Below are positions 1-10,373 of a stretch of DNA of 64,000 nt, one piece after another. Each line of letters begins with the position of its first letter. Within the stretch, counting starts at the first letter, position 1. Under the pieces are notes generated by a model, which saw only the letters and a program-made list of their open reading frames with translations, made no database searches and was not told the origin of the DNA. Source of the DNA: Gordonia spumicola (GTDB taxonomy: Bacteria; Actinomycetota; Actinomycetes; Mycobacteriales; Mycobacteriaceae); the NCBI RefSeq assembly GCF_009932475.1, contig NZ_BJOV01000005.1, positions 62,001-126,000 of the forward strand. Reading direction: 5' to 3'. A program made the position numbers and the translations under genes.

Positions 1-182
1 TGAGCGAAGGCGACCGTGCGGTCCTGTTCGGCCCGGCGTCGGCCGGATCGGGTGAGCGCGTGCCGACGGCGACCGACTGGGCCGACCGACTCGGCACCAT
101 CGACTACGAGATCGTCTCGCGGATCGGCTCGCGACCGGAACGCCGCTACGTCCGCGGGCGTGGACAGACTCAGGAGCACTGA
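1..182 (+). CDS. alr: Alanine racemase, C-terminal end (partial)
   Basis: Only the last 59 codons are present; the reading frame begins at base 3 and stops at 180-182. Alanine racemase makes D-alanine for peptidoglycan with a PLP cofactor. The visible tail has the family's C-terminal features: a GDRAVLFGP stretch, then PTATDWA, then [12 protein letters not shown] and an arginine-rich end. The next gene starts two bases after this stop, so the two are probably co-transcribed. The position directly before the tsaE-tsaD cluster matches alr in M. tuberculosis (Rv3423c). Confidence 0.85.
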   Translation, partial: SEGDRAVLFGPASAGSGERVPTATDWADRLGTIDYEIVSRIGSRPERRYVRGRGQTQEH

Positions 183-183
183 C

Positions 184-1377
184 ATGGGCAAGCGTCGACT
201 GTTCACACGTAAGCCCGAGGCGGTCAAGCGGACTCCGGCCTGGCGATCGGGTCTCACCCAGATCGGTTCGTTGAGCGCGGACGCCGCGGGCGGGGTGATG
301 CGGCGCCGTCGGACCCGCAAGGAGACCGGTGGAGCCGACCCCAACGCCGGTCTCGACTTCAAGCGGATCTACCGCGACGAGGCGTCGACCGTGACCGCGG
401 ACGACGGTGTCGCACTGGCCGTGCGTTCCTTCGTCACGGGTCCCGCCGCCGACGACGCCCAATCGTGGGGCAGAGCCTCGACACCCGAGTTGACGGTGAT
501 CTTCGTCCACGGGTTCACCCTGCGGATGGCGTCGTGGCACTTCCAGCGGTACGACCTGGCACAGCGGTGGGCCGACCGCCGCATCAAGATGGTGTTCTAC
601 GACCAGCGCGGGCACGGCGCGAGCGACCTGTCGCCCGTCGAGACCTCGACGATGGCGCAGCTGGGCGACGACCTCGCCGCCGTCGTCCGGACGATGGCGA
701 CGACCGGACCCGTCGTGCTGGTGGGGCACTCGATGGGCGGCATGTCGATCATGTCGCTCGCGCGCAGGCACCCGAAGCTGTTCGGTCCCGGTGGCCGGAT
801 CGCGGGCGTCGGACTGGTGTCGACGGCCGCACGCGGGATCACCGAGGCCGGGCTCGGCGAAGGCCTCAACAATCCGATCGTCGACGCCCTCGGACTGTCG
901 GTCCGGTACATACCGCGCGCCGTCCAGGCCGGACGCGGCATCACTCGACGAGTCGTCGAACCGGTGCTCGTGGCGGCCAGCTTCGGACCCGGCTACCACA
1001 GTCCCGCCGCGGCCCGCGCCGTCGAATCGATGATCCAGAACACCCATATCGCGACGATGGTCAACTTCCTCAAGGTCCTCGAGAGCCACGACGAGGCGAC
1101 CGCGCTCCCGGTGATCGCGCAGGTCCCGACGGTCGTCATGTGCGGTGATCACGACCGCCTCACCCCGCTGCCGAACTCGGTCGGCATGTACTCCGAGCTG
1201 GGACATGACTCGCGGCTCATCGTCGCCGAAGGCTGCGGCCACATGCTGCAGATGGAGTACCCCGAACTCGTCACCGACGGCATCGAAGACCTCGTCGACA
1301 GGTCCCGTCTCGCGCTCGGCAGGCCCGTGATGCCGTGGCGGACGGCGCACCGCGACGAGATCAGGTCGCGCCGGTGA
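184..1377 (+). CDS. Alpha/beta-fold hydrolase
   Basis: A 397-residue alpha/beta hydrolase, substrate unknown. After about 100 basic, low-complexity residues comes the fold: VIFVHGFTL (oxyanion region), FYDQRGHGAS, the nucleophile elbow GHSMGG with Ser183, an acid region around CGDHDRLTP and a catalytic-His segment GCGHMLQMEYP. The ATG at 184 is chosen over an earlier in-frame start because the frame before 184 overlaps alr and does not look like this family. It lies between alr and tsaE, and its stop overlaps the GTG of tsaE. There is no signal peptide, so it is probably cytoplasmic or peripherally attached. Confidence 0.85.
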   Translation: MGKRRLFTRKPEAVKRTPAWRSGLTQIGSLSADAAGGVMRRRRTRKETGGADPNAGLDFKRIYRDEASTVTADDGVALAVRSFVTGPAADDAQSWGRASTPELTVIFVHGFTLRMASWHFQRYDLAQRWADRRIKMVFYDQRGHGASDLSPVETSTMAQLGDDLAAVVRTMATTGPVVLVGHSMGGMSIMSLARRHPKLFGPGGRIAGVGLVSTAARGITEAGLGEGLNNPIVDALGLSVRYIPRAVQAGRGITRRVVEPVLVAASFGPGYHSPAAARAVESMIQNTHIATMVNFLKVLESHDEATALPVIAQVPTVVMCGDHDRLTPLPNSVGMYSELGHDSRLIVAEGCGHMLQMEYPELVTDGIEDLVDRSRLALGRPVMPWRTAHRDEIRSRR

Positions 1378-1844
1378 GCGCACGGACAGGCGGGCGACGG
1401 GACCTGCCCGACACCGCCGACACCGAGGCCCTCGGCCGCGAACTCGCCGCCGATCTGCAGGCAGGCGACCTGGTGATCCTCGACGGGCCGCTCGGCGCCG
1501 GGAAGACGGCCCTCACCCGCGGCATCGGCGCGGGTCTCGGCGTCAACGGACGCGTCACGTCACCGACCTTCATCATCGCCCGTCAGCATGCGCCCGGCGT
1601 CGACGGTCGCCCCGGCATGATCCACGTGGACGCGTACCGCCTCGCCGACGCAAACGGCACCGCGACCCTCGACGACCTCGACGCTCTCGACCTCGACACC
1701 GACCTCGCCGACAGTGTTGTCGTGGTCGAATGGGGTGAGGGCGTCGCCGAGCGACTGACCGACGAACATCTGCTGGTGCGACTGCGCCGCGACGACGAAT
1801 CCGAGACACGGCACGCCGTGTGGGAGTGGGTGAGCACCTCATGA
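1374..1844 (+). CDS. tsaE: tRNA t6A biosynthesis ATPase TsaE
   Basis: TsaE is the small P-loop ATPase that acts with TsaB and TsaD to place threonylcarbamoyl on A37 of ANN-decoding tRNAs. The 156-residue protein has a Walker A motif GPLGAGKTAL near residue 43, the TSPTF switch that follows in this family, and HVDAYRL. The GTG at 1374 overlaps the preceding stop as GTGA and is preferred to an upstream start at 1335 that lies inside the hydrolase gene. Its own stop overlaps the tsaB start as ATGA, so the group is translationally coupled. Confidence 0.9.
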   Translation: MSARTGGRRDLPDTADTEALGRELAADLQAGDLVILDGPLGAGKTALTRGIGAGLGVNGRVTSPTFIIARQHAPGVDGRPGMIHVDAYRLADANGTATLDDLDALDLDTDLADSVVVVEWGEGVAERLTDEHLLVRLRRDDESETRHAVWEWVSTS

Positions 1845-2506
1845 GCCTTGTCCTGGCGATCGACACCGCGACCGAGGCCGTCGTGACCGGAGTGGTGCGC
1901 GTCGACGACGGTCATGTCACGACCCTCGCCGAACGGTCGATCGACGACAACCGTCGCCACGCCGAGATCCTGACGACCCTCGTCCGCGAGGTCCTCGACG
2001 AGGCCGGCATCGTCGGATCGGACCTGAACCGCGTGGTGGTCGGCGTCGGACCGGGCCCGTTCACCGGCCTGCGTGTCGGCATGGCAACCGCGGCCGCCTA
2101 CGGTGACGCGCTCGGCCTGCCCGTCCACGGTGTGTGCACGCTCGACGCGATCGCCATCGACGCCGATCTGGACGGGGAGTCGCTCGTCGTCACCGACGCC
2201 CGTCGCCGCGAGGTGTACTGGGCCCGCTATCGCGACGGTGAACGCGTCGACGGCCCCGGTGTCGTCGCCCCGGCGTCGTTGCAGGCGGGTGACGCCGTCG
2301 TCGTCTCGCCCGCGCGCTTCGCCGACGCCGTCGGCGGCTCCGCGCACCTCGAACGCACCGCCCCCACCGCGTCAGGTCTGGTCACAGCCTGGCTGAACGA
2401 CCGAAAGGTTGCCGAGCCGCTCGAACCCCTCTACCTGCGTCGGCCGGACGCGGTGGAGCTCAAGGACCAGCGCCGGAAGTCGTTGCTGCCGGTGACGCCG
2501 GCGTGA
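1841..2506 (+). CDS. tsaB: tRNA t6A biosynthesis protein TsaB
   Basis: TsaB is the inactive partner that dimerises with TsaD in threonylcarbamoyl-adenosine synthesis. The 221-residue product starts MSLVLAIDTATEA, the ASKHA-fold beginning usual for TsaB, and has the GVGPGPFTGLRVGMATA motif near residue 65. The start at 1841 overlaps the tsaE stop and removes a 7-residue upstream extension. The order tsaE-tsaB-rimI-tsaD is conserved across Mycobacteriales. Confidence 0.9.
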   Translation: MSLVLAIDTATEAVVTGVVRVDDGHVTTLAERSIDDNRRHAEILTTLVREVLDEAGIVGSDLNRVVVGVGPGPFTGLRVGMATAAAYGDALGLPVHGVCTLDAIAIDADLDGESLVVTDARRREVYWARYRDGERVDGPGVVAPASLQAGDAVVVSPARFADAVGGSAHLERTAPTASGLVTAWLNDRKVAEPLEPLYLRRPDAVELKDQRRKSLLPVTPA

Positions 2507-2988
2507 TCGTCGACGCGTTGACGCAGGCGGACCTCCCGCGGTGCGCCGAACTGGAGGCGGGGATCTTCGCGGGGGAGTCCCCGTGGCCGTTGAGCGGTTT
2601 CGTCGCCGAGCTCCGGGCCCCGCACAACCGGTACTTCGCGGTGCGGACCGCGGCGGGCGAGCCGGTCGCCGGTTACGCGGGGATCAGCGTGCTCGGGCCC
2701 GAGGGCGGTCGGGAGTGCGAGATCCACACGATCGCCGTCGACCCGGACTTCCTCGGTCGGCGCTTCGGGTGGGCCCTCCTGGAGGCCATGCTCGCCGTCG
2801 CCGACGCGGAACGGGCGCCGGTGTTCCTGGAGGTCCGAACCGACAACCGGCCCGCGATCGACCTGTACGAGCGCAGCGGATTCGTGGTCGTCGGCACGCG
2901 ACGCAACTACTATCAGCCTTCCGGGGCGGACGCGTACACGATGATGCGTCCCGCCGGTGGCACGTCTGACCAGGAGGAACGCCCGTGA
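2503..2988 (+). CDS. rimI: Ribosomal-protein-alanine N-acetyltransferase RimI
   Basis: A 161-residue GNAT acetyltransferase. Visible features are [21 protein letters not shown] (motif A, acetyl-CoA binding) and [20 protein letters not shown] (motif B). RimI acetylates the N-terminal alanine of ribosomal protein S18; its place between tsaB and tsaD is the usual one in Actinobacteria. GTG at 2503 overlaps the tsaB stop, and the stop overlaps the tsaD GTG. Substrate is inferred from the family only. Confidence 0.88.
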   Translation: MIVDALTQADLPRCAELEAGIFAGESPWPLSGFVAELRAPHNRYFAVRTAAGEPVAGYAGISVLGPEGGRECEIHTIAVDPDFLGRRFGWALLEAMLAVADAERAPVFLEVRTDNRPAIDLYERSGFVVVGTRRNYYQPSGADAYTMMRPAGGTSDQEERP

Positions 2989-4013
2989 TCGTGATGGGCA
3001 TCGAGAGTTCGTGCGATGAGACGGGCGTCGGCGTCGTCTCCTGGGACGGTGAGAAGGCGACGCTGCTCGCCGATGAGGTCGCGTCGAGCGTCGACGAGCA
3101 CGCCCGGTACGGCGGCGTGGTTCCGGAGGTGGCGTCGCGCGCACACCTGCAGGCGATGGTCCCGACGATGACCCGCGCCCGCGAGGCCGCGGGCATCGAC
3201 CGGCCCGACGCGATCGCCGTCACCATCGGCCCGGGTTTGGCCGGTGCGCTGCTTGTCGGCGTCGCCGCGGCGAAGGCGTACGCGCTGGCGTGGGACGTCC
3301 CGCTGTTCGCCGTCAATCACCTCGGCGGGCACGTCGCCGTCGACACCCTCGAACACGGGCCGATGCCGGAGTCGGTGGCGCTGCTCGTCTCCGGTGGACA
3401 CACTCACCTGCTCGGCATCGACTCGCTCGCGCGGCCGCTTCACGAGATGGGCACCACGGTCGACGACGCGGCGGGTGAGGCGTTCGACAAGGTCGCGCGC
3501 CTGTTGGACCTCGGCTATCCGGGCGGTCCCGCGCTCGACGCCGCCGCCCGCGACGGCGATCCGACCGCCATCAAGTTCCCGCGTGGACTCACCGGTCCCC
3601 GAGACGCCCCCTACGACTTCTCGTTCAGCGGACTCAAGACGGCCGTCGCCAGGTTCGTCGAGGGTGAGGTGCGGGCGGGTCGACCGGTGTCGATCCCCGA
3701 CGTCGCGGCGTCGTTCCAGGAGGCCGTCGCCGACGTGCTGACGGCGAAGGCGATCCGCGCGTGTCGAGCCCGCGACGTGTCGACCCTCGTCCTCGGCGGC
3801 GGAGCCACCGCCAACTCTCGTATCCGGTCGCTCGCCGAGGAGCGGACGACCGCCACGGGCATCGACCTTCGTGTGCCTAAGCCGCGCCTGTGCACCGACA
3901 ACGGTGTCATGGTCGCGACCCTCGGCGCCCACGTGATCGGCGGCGGCGCACAGCCGTCGCCGTTGACGGTGGCTACCGATCCGGGCATGAGCGTGCAGAT
4001 CAGCAAGCTGTGA
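2985..4013 (+). CDS. tsaD: tRNA N6-adenosine threonylcarbamoyltransferase TsaD
   Basis: TsaD transfers the threonylcarbamoyl group from its adenylate to A37 of tRNA. The 342-residue product begins [14 protein letters not shown], the classic family start, and has the metal-binding NHLGGHVAV histidines near residue 110, the [11 protein letters not shown] phosphate loop and a C-terminal [11 protein letters not shown] nucleotide motif. Length is normal. It is the last gene of the alr-tsaD run, followed by a 96-base gap before an unrelated exported protein. Confidence 0.93.
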   Translation: MIVMGIESSCDETGVGVVSWDGEKATLLADEVASSVDEHARYGGVVPEVASRAHLQAMVPTMTRAREAAGIDRPDAIAVTIGPGLAGALLVGVAAAKAYALAWDVPLFAVNHLGGHVAVDTLEHGPMPESVALLVSGGHTHLLGIDSLARPLHEMGTTVDDAAGEAFDKVARLLDLGYPGGPALDAAARDGDPTAIKFPRGLTGPRDAPYDFSFSGLKTAVARFVEGEVRAGRPVSIPDVAASFQEAVADVLTAKAIRACRARDVSTLVLGGGATANSRIRSLAEERTTATGIDLRVPKPRLCTDNGVMVATLGAHVIGGGAQPSPLTVATDPGMSVQISKL

Positions 4014-4018
4014 CGATC

Positions 4019-4034
4019 GAGTAGTCCGCTACTC
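4019..4034. promoter_or_regulatory. 16-bp palindrome GAGTAG-TCCG-CTACTC upstream of an exported protein gene
   Basis: Arms of six bases (GAGTAG/CTACTC) flank TCCG. It lies 75 bp before the exported protein start at 4110. The identical 16 bases, in the same orientation relative to the gene, occur at 43566-43581 upstream of the first gene of the exported protein cluster. It could be a regulator site or a weak terminator for tsaD; the shared placement favours regulation. Confidence 0.45.
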
Positions 4035-4109
4035 GACTCGCCTCCTTCCGGCGGTCGTAGGTTTCGGTGAGCGGCCGACCATCGACCGCGCACGTCGGAA
4101 GGACACCTC

Positions 4110-4688
4110 ATGTCACGGTCATCGATGTCGCTGCGGCGGTTGTTCGTCGTCGCGGCCGCTCTCGTCCTCTCGGTCTGCGGGGTAGCCGCGACCGCACCGC
4201 CCGTCCAGGCAGCACCGCTGTTGCCGCGGATCAGCAACATCTGGGGTGCGTACAGATTCCGCATGCCGGTGAACCCGAAGCTCTTCGCGCCGTCGTACTG
4301 GTTCGAGGCGTGGATGCCGGGGTCGTGGGACCCGCAGGCCTACGAGTCTCACGGATACGGCGGCCGGGTCCGGGTCGGACTGCAGTTGATCAGCGAATAC
4401 AGCCCCGACCCCTACTACGATGCGGGTGGTCAGGGCCCGACAGTCGACGTCGCCGGGCAGTCTCCGCTGCGGAAGTGGGTCCTCGCGCGGAACGACGCAC
4501 GGAGTGTCGCGGTCAAGGTGTACGCCCAGCACGGCATCCGCTACCGGTACGGCGACGGGTGGTCCGACATCTGGTACCCGGGATGCACTCTCAAGGTCTG
4601 GGGCAAGCTGGTCGATCACCGAGATCCGTCCCCGGCGGCGTCGGCGAAACTCACCGACTACGCGTGGTGCTACGGCTACTTCTATTGA
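4110..4688 (+). CDS. Exported protein of unknown function
   Basis: A 192-residue protein I do not recognise. It has a clear signal peptide: SMSLRR, a hydrophobic run (LFVVAAALVLSVCG) and a likely cleavage after PPVQA near residue 34. The mature part is rich in Tyr and Trp (IWGAYRFRM, YWFEAWMPGSWD, YGDGWSDIWYPGC) and has two cysteines, C158 and C188, that could form a disulfide. GGAAGGA precedes the ATG at good spacing. It interrupts the otherwise conserved tsaD-groES order and shares an upstream palindrome with the exported cluster at 41.8-43.5 kb. Confidence 0.7.
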   Translation: MSRSSMSLRRLFVVAAALVLSVCGVAATAPPVQAAPLLPRISNIWGAYRFRMPVNPKLFAPSYWFEAWMPGSWDPQAYESHGYGGRVRVGLQLISEYSPDPYYDAGGQGPTVDVAGQSPLRKWVLARNDARSVAVKVYAQHGIRYRYGDGWSDIWYPGCTLKVWGKLVDHRDPSPAASAKLTDYAWCYGYFY

Positions 4689-4722
4689 GCCGTGAGCGAA
4701 ACTCCCGCCCGGCCTTGATGAC

Positions 4723-4749
4723 TTAGCACTCGGGTGCGTAGAGTGCTAG
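4723..4749. promoter_or_regulatory. CIRCE element (HrcA operator) upstream of groES
   Basis: TTAGCACTC, nine bases, then GAGTGCTAG: the CIRCE inverted repeat with one deviation at its last base (consensus ends GAGTGCTAA). HrcA binds CIRCE and represses groESL in Actinobacteria until heat shock. It lies about 105 bp before the groES start. Confidence 0.9.
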
Positions 4750-4854
4750 GTGGCTCTGGTGCATCGTCCACGGCACCCGCGACGACGCGGACGTGTGCAC
4801 CCTTACAAAGAGCCGCGAACGTTATTCGGTAACACGAACAGAAGGAATGACATC

Positions 4855-5151
4855 GTGGCGAGCGTGAACATCAAGCCGCTTGAGGACAAGATCCTCGTTC
4901 AGGCCGTAGAGGCCGAGACCACCACCGCATCCGGTCTGGTCATCCCGGACTCGGCCAAGGAGAAGCCCTCCGAGGGCAAGGTCATCGCAGTCGGACCGGG
5001 CCGCGTCACCGAGGCAGGCAACCGCGTGCCCGTCGACGTCGCCGAGGGCGACGTCGTCATCTACAGCAAGTACGGCGGCACCGAGGTCAAGTACGCCGGT
5101 CAGGACTACCTGATCCTCTCGGCGCGCGACATCCTCGCAGTGGTCGGCTGA
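4855..5151 (+). CDS. groES: Co-chaperonin GroES
   Basis: The 98-residue GroES (Cpn10) caps the GroEL folding chamber. The product begins [16 protein letters not shown] and has the mobile-loop region [21 protein letters not shown] and [20 protein letters not shown]. The GTG at 4855 is chosen because it matches the usual family start and has AAGGAA upstream; the open frame extends 35 codons further without homology. The CIRCE operator upstream indicates HrcA control. There is no groEL behind it: a terminator-like hairpin and then whiB3 on the other strand follow. Confidence 0.93.
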   Translation: MASVNIKPLEDKILVQAVEAETTTASGLVIPDSAKEKPSEGKVIAVGPGRVTEAGNRVPVDVAEGDVVIYSKYGGTEVKYAGQDYLILSARDILAVVG

Positions 5152-5171
5152 TACGGCCCCACAACGCACCG

Positions 5172-5200
5172 AACGCCCCGACCGTCACGGTCGGGGCGTT
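5172..5200. terminator. Hairpin between groES and whiB3
   Basis: A perfect 13-bp stem (AACGCCCCGACCG with its complement) and a 3-base loop, lying between convergent groES and whiB3, so it can serve both. There is no strong T run, as is usual in high-GC Actinobacteria. Confidence 0.8.
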
Positions 5201-5249
5201 CGTCGTTTCGGTGGAGCCGACGTCGGCCCGCCAAGGCCGCGCGAAGCGA

Positions 5250-5552
5250 CTAGGAGACACGCCCCAGGCGGCGCGGTGAGCGGCGGCGCATCAGATTGCG
5301 CTCCGACTCGGTCATCCCGCCCCAGATGCCGTACGGCTCGTCGACGTCGAGGGCGTGTGCGCGGCACTGCGCGAGGACGGGGCATTCGGCGCAGACCTGC
5401 TTGGCGCGGCGTTCACGTTGCGTGCGGGCTTGGCCGCGTTCACCCTCGGGGTGGAAGAAGACGGCCGAGTCGAGCCCGCGGCACGAACCCTTCATCTGCC
5501 AATCCCAGAAATCGGAATTCGGCCCGGGCAGTCGGTCGAGCGTGGTGATCAA
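5250..5552 (-). CDS. whiB3: WhiB-family redox-sensing transcription factor (WhiB3-like)
   Basis: A 100-residue WhiB protein. It has the four iron-sulfur cysteines, C24 then C54-AEC57 and C63, and the GIWGG turn (residues 75-79) followed by a basic tail RRRSPRRLGR for DNA binding. WhiB3 in mycobacteria senses redox state and controls lipid metabolism with SigA. The start is taken as TTG at 5552 because GGGAGAG lies just upstream and LPGPN follows as in WhiB3; the much longer open frame upstream is not conserved. Position between groES and the Rv3415c-like gene supports WhiB3. Confidence 0.9.
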   Translation of the reverse strand: MITTLDRLPGPNSDFWDWQMKGSCRGLDSAVFFHPEGERGQARTQRERRAKQVCAECPVLAQCRAHALDVDEPYGIWGGMTESERNLMRRRSPRRLGRVS

Positions 5553-5990
5553 TCTTCTCTCCCTGGGGTGTTTTCCCTCGACGCTTTCTGCATCTGTCAG
5601 CAACGGTAGGACGTCTATGAAAAGTGAGTCAAACGCCGATTCGCACGGTTTTCGACGGGCCGACTCGCGCTTTCGGTGAACAGTCGGTGGATCACCCATG
5701 CCGAGCGCAACTTCGCGACGCGAGCGGCGCAGATCACAATTTGTGACAGCGAGAAGAGTTGTGACCTGCGGGTATGTGGGTCGGAGGTGGAAGGGGTGCC
5801 CGTGGTCGGTAGTCTCTGGCAAGCGCATGTGCGGGACCTTCGAGTGAGTGGAAGGTGAATTACACGCGAATACCGGGTTTCGAGAACGGGAATCTATCCA
5901 TCGAGACGTCACCCGTTGTTACATGAAGTTAATTCTCACGCGGGGCGAATACATTCGCCGTGCGCACAACTCGTGAAGAAAGGCGGATCG
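5553..5990. other. 438-bp divergent regulatory region between whiB3 and the Rv3415c-like gene
   Basis: No gene seen. It holds a 13-bp palindrome TCACAATTTGTGA at 5734-5746, whose right arm is part of TTGTGAC; a second TTGTGAC follows at 5759-5765. This could be an operator for either divergent gene. I cannot assign a regulator. Confidence 0.4.
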
Positions 5991-6806
5991 ATGCGGCAGA
6001 CGGCACGCGAGTGGACGCTCGAGGCGTTCGGCGTCGACGATCTCGGCGACCAGGCTCCGCCGGGAGTCGACCGGTGGGTGCGGGCCGTGGCGCTCGGCGC
6101 TCGGGGACGCGCCGCGGCCGCGCGGACGGTGCTCGCCGACATCGACGGGCATTCGCCGATCCTGACGAGTCTCGCGTCGTGCGCTCGCGCGTCCCTGGTG
6201 CGGCAGTCGGGCAGGCATGCGCTCGCTCGCGCGGGGGACGGGCGCGCCTGCCTCGCGGTGTCGGGCGGACCGCGGGACGTGTGGGCGCGGGCCGCATGGC
6301 TCGACGCTCTGATCGGGCTCGCCGCCGACAATCTCGGCGTGGGCGCGTTCGCCGCGTCGAACGCGCTGTTGACGCGGGTCGGCGCCGAACTGGACGCGAT
6401 CGGCCCCGACCGCGATGTGAGTTGGGTCACGATCCCGCGCGTCCGACTGCGACACGCGTGGGTTCGCACCGAACACGCCCTGTACTCGGGCGACACGCCC
6501 GCATCGATCGATTGGGGGACACGGGCGACACACCTCGCCGATGACGCCCCTTCGCCGCGTCACCGGATCAAGACCGACCTGATCACGGCTGCGTCCGACG
6601 CGGCGGGCGGCCGCGTCGACGCCGCGGTGCGGCGGGCGCACGACGTCGAAAACCGTTGTCGAGAAAGAGGATTGCTTCCGTTGCAGTGGGCGGCCGCGAC
6701 CATGCTCGCCGGGATCGACGCGTCCGACGTCCGCGCGCAGGTCAGGGCCGACGAGGCGCTGGCGGCGATGTCGTCGCTCGGCATGTCGTTCGCGACGGGC
6801 GCATGA
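5991..6806 (+). CDS. Conserved hypothetical protein (Rv3415c-like by position and length)
   Basis: A 271-residue, mostly helical, Ala/Arg-rich protein without a signal peptide or membrane segments. I recognise no catalytic motif. Repeated helical pairs (for example WVRAVALGARGRAAAART and RIKTDLITAASDAAGGR) suggest a TPR-like alpha-solenoid, as inference only. It sits between whiB3 and sigD, the place of Rv3415c (a protein of similar length) in M. tuberculosis. The ATG at 5991 is preferred over an open frame start 25 codons upstream because the extension is unlike the rest. Confidence 0.65.
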   Translation: MRQTAREWTLEAFGVDDLGDQAPPGVDRWVRAVALGARGRAAAARTVLADIDGHSPILTSLASCARASLVRQSGRHALARAGDGRACLAVSGGPRDVWARAAWLDALIGLAADNLGVGAFAASNALLTRVGAELDAIGPDRDVSWVTIPRVRLRHAWVRTEHALYSGDTPASIDWGTRATHLADDAPSPRHRIKTDLITAASDAAGGRVDAAVRRAHDVENRCRERGLLPLQWAAATMLAGIDASDVRAQVRADEALAAMSSLGMSFATGA

Positions 6807-6927
6807 ACGCCCCGCCCCGGTCGATACAGTGGACCGGTGAATCTCCGACGCAGCGGCGTTTTGTCGCACCCGACGCCTCGGAGGACCTTTCTTTGCCAAC
6901 CCGTAACACTTCGAGACTCGACGGACG

Positions 6928-7503
6928 ATGAAACTGACAGGTGATGCGTTGGGCCAAGCGGTCCAAGCGGCCGCTCAAGGCGACCGCGATGCGCTGAGCT
7001 CAGTCCTCGAGAGTGTGCGGGAACCAGTCCTGCGGTACTGCCGAGGGCGGATGGGTGCCGGCGAACGGCACCTGTTCTCCGCAGACGATGTGGCTCAGGA
7101 GGTGCTGATGGCCGTGATGACCGCGTTGCCCCGGTATCAAGACCAGGGCCGCCCGTTCATGGCGTTCGTCTACGGCATCGCCTCGCACAAGGTCGCCGAT
7201 GCGATGCGTTCGGCGTCTCGCATCAAGGCCGACCCGGTCGACGAGCTCCCGGAGACCGTGGACTTCGCCAACGGTCCCGAACAGTCGGCTCTCGACGCCG
7301 ATGCGGGCAGGCAGATGCGACTGCTCCTGGAACAACTGCCGGAGAAGCAGCGAGAGATCCTGGTCCTTCGCCTCGTCGTCGGACTGTCGGCCGAGGAGAC
7401 AGCCGACATGGTCGACTCCAGCCCCGGCGCGGTCCGGGTGGCGCAGCATCGTGCGCTGTCGAAACTCAAGAAACTAGTGAATCAGGGAGGTGGGCGTCGA
7501 TGA
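6928..7503 (+). CDS. sigD: ECF-type sigma factor SigD
   Basis: A 191-residue sigma-70 factor with only regions 2 and 4. Region 2 includes DDVAQEVLMAVMTALPRY and FMAFVYGIASHKVADAMR (about residues 50-90); region 4 includes LEQLPEKQREILVLRLVVGLSAEETADMV and the recognition helix PGAVRVAQHRALSKLKK (about 130-185). In mycobacteria SigD is held by the anti-sigma factor RsdA. The next gene overlaps by ATGA and fits RsdA. Gene order with whiB3 upstream and guaB2 downstream supports the name. Confidence 0.9.
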   Translation: MKLTGDALGQAVQAAAQGDRDALSSVLESVREPVLRYCRGRMGAGERHLFSADDVAQEVLMAVMTALPRYQDQGRPFMAFVYGIASHKVADAMRSASRIKADPVDELPETVDFANGPEQSALDADAGRQMRLLLEQLPEKQREILVLRLVVGLSAEETADMVDSSPGAVRVAQHRALSKLKKLVNQGGGRR

Positions 7504-8312
7504 GCAGCTGGCGGGAACGTGACACCGACTCCGGCCCCATCGATGTGAGCGCGGTCAGCCACGACGACGGGTTCATCGACGACCTCGCGGCGGGACGCCC
7601 CACCGCGGTCGCCGACGAGACCGAGTACGACCTGGCTGTGATGATCACCGCGTGGCGGATGGACGCGTTGAACGATCCCATCCCCGCGGAGCCGACGCTC
7701 GAGCAGATCAACGACGCGATGAAGGTCCGCGAGGGCCGTGGCTCGCTGTCGCGTCGCCTGCGGATCGTGTCCGGTGCGGCCGCGATCCTCGCGGTGCTCG
7801 GCGCGGGCCTCATGGTCATGTCCGAAGGCGCCGAGCCGGGCGACCCGCTGTGGGCCGTCAAGCAGGTCGTGTTCTCCGAGCAGGCCGAACAGACGCAGGC
7901 GCGCGTCAACGTCGAAGACAGCCTGAGCGCCGCCGAGGACGCCTTCCGCGCGGGCGACGAGCAGAAGGCCCGCGACCTGATCAGCCGCGCCGAGTCCGAG
8001 CTCGGTCCGGTCGGCGACGCCGATATGATCGCCAAGCTCCGCCACCGGATCGACGACCTGCGCGTCGATGTGCCGGACCTGCCCGAGGTGACGCTGCCGA
8101 CGGCGGTGCCGACCAAGCCGAAGCCCGTCGACCCGACCGGCACGGAAGACCCGACCACCGAGCCGTCCGACCCGACGAACCCGGACGACACCACGACGAG
8201 CACCCCGTCGAAGTCGCCGTCGAGCTCGTCGAAGTCGTCGTCGAAGGTGCCCTCGTCGCCCGCGGGCATGACGAGCTTCCCCTCGTACACGTTCACGATC
8301 CCCATCGGCTGA
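7500..8312 (+). CDS. rsdA: Anti-sigma-D factor RsdA
   Basis: A 270-residue single-pass membrane protein. The cytosolic N-terminus (about residues 1-85) carries the acidic sigma-binding segment SAVSHDDGFIDDLAAG and VMITAWRMD. One membrane helix follows (VSGAAAILAVLGAGLMVM, about 88-106). Beyond it lie a helical external region (QTQARVNVEDSLSAAEDAF) and a Pro/Thr/Ser-rich tail, probably outside the membrane. This matches RsdA of M. tuberculosis (Rv3413c), which binds SigD and is degraded by the ClpXP route. The ATG overlaps the sigD stop, so the pair is translationally coupled. Confidence 0.85.
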   Translation: MSSWRERDTDSGPIDVSAVSHDDGFIDDLAAGRPTAVADETEYDLAVMITAWRMDALNDPIPAEPTLEQINDAMKVREGRGSLSRRLRIVSGAAAILAVLGAGLMVMSEGAEPGDPLWAVKQVVFSEQAEQTQARVNVEDSLSAAEDAFRAGDEQKARDLISRAESELGPVGDADMIAKLRHRIDDLRVDVPDLPEVTLPTAVPTKPKPVDPTGTEDPTTEPSDPTNPDDTTTSTPSKSPSSSSKSSSKVPSSPAGMTSFPSYTFTIPIG

Positions 8313-10343
<2,031 letters not shown>

Positions 10344-10373
10344 CCGCGGTTACCCCGAAGAAAGGGCGCAACG

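Noticed and set aside
5919..6899. A 326-codon minus-strand frame opposite the Rv3415c-like gene
   Set aside because: The plus-strand gene is supported by gene order and start; this product is Arg-rich shadow.
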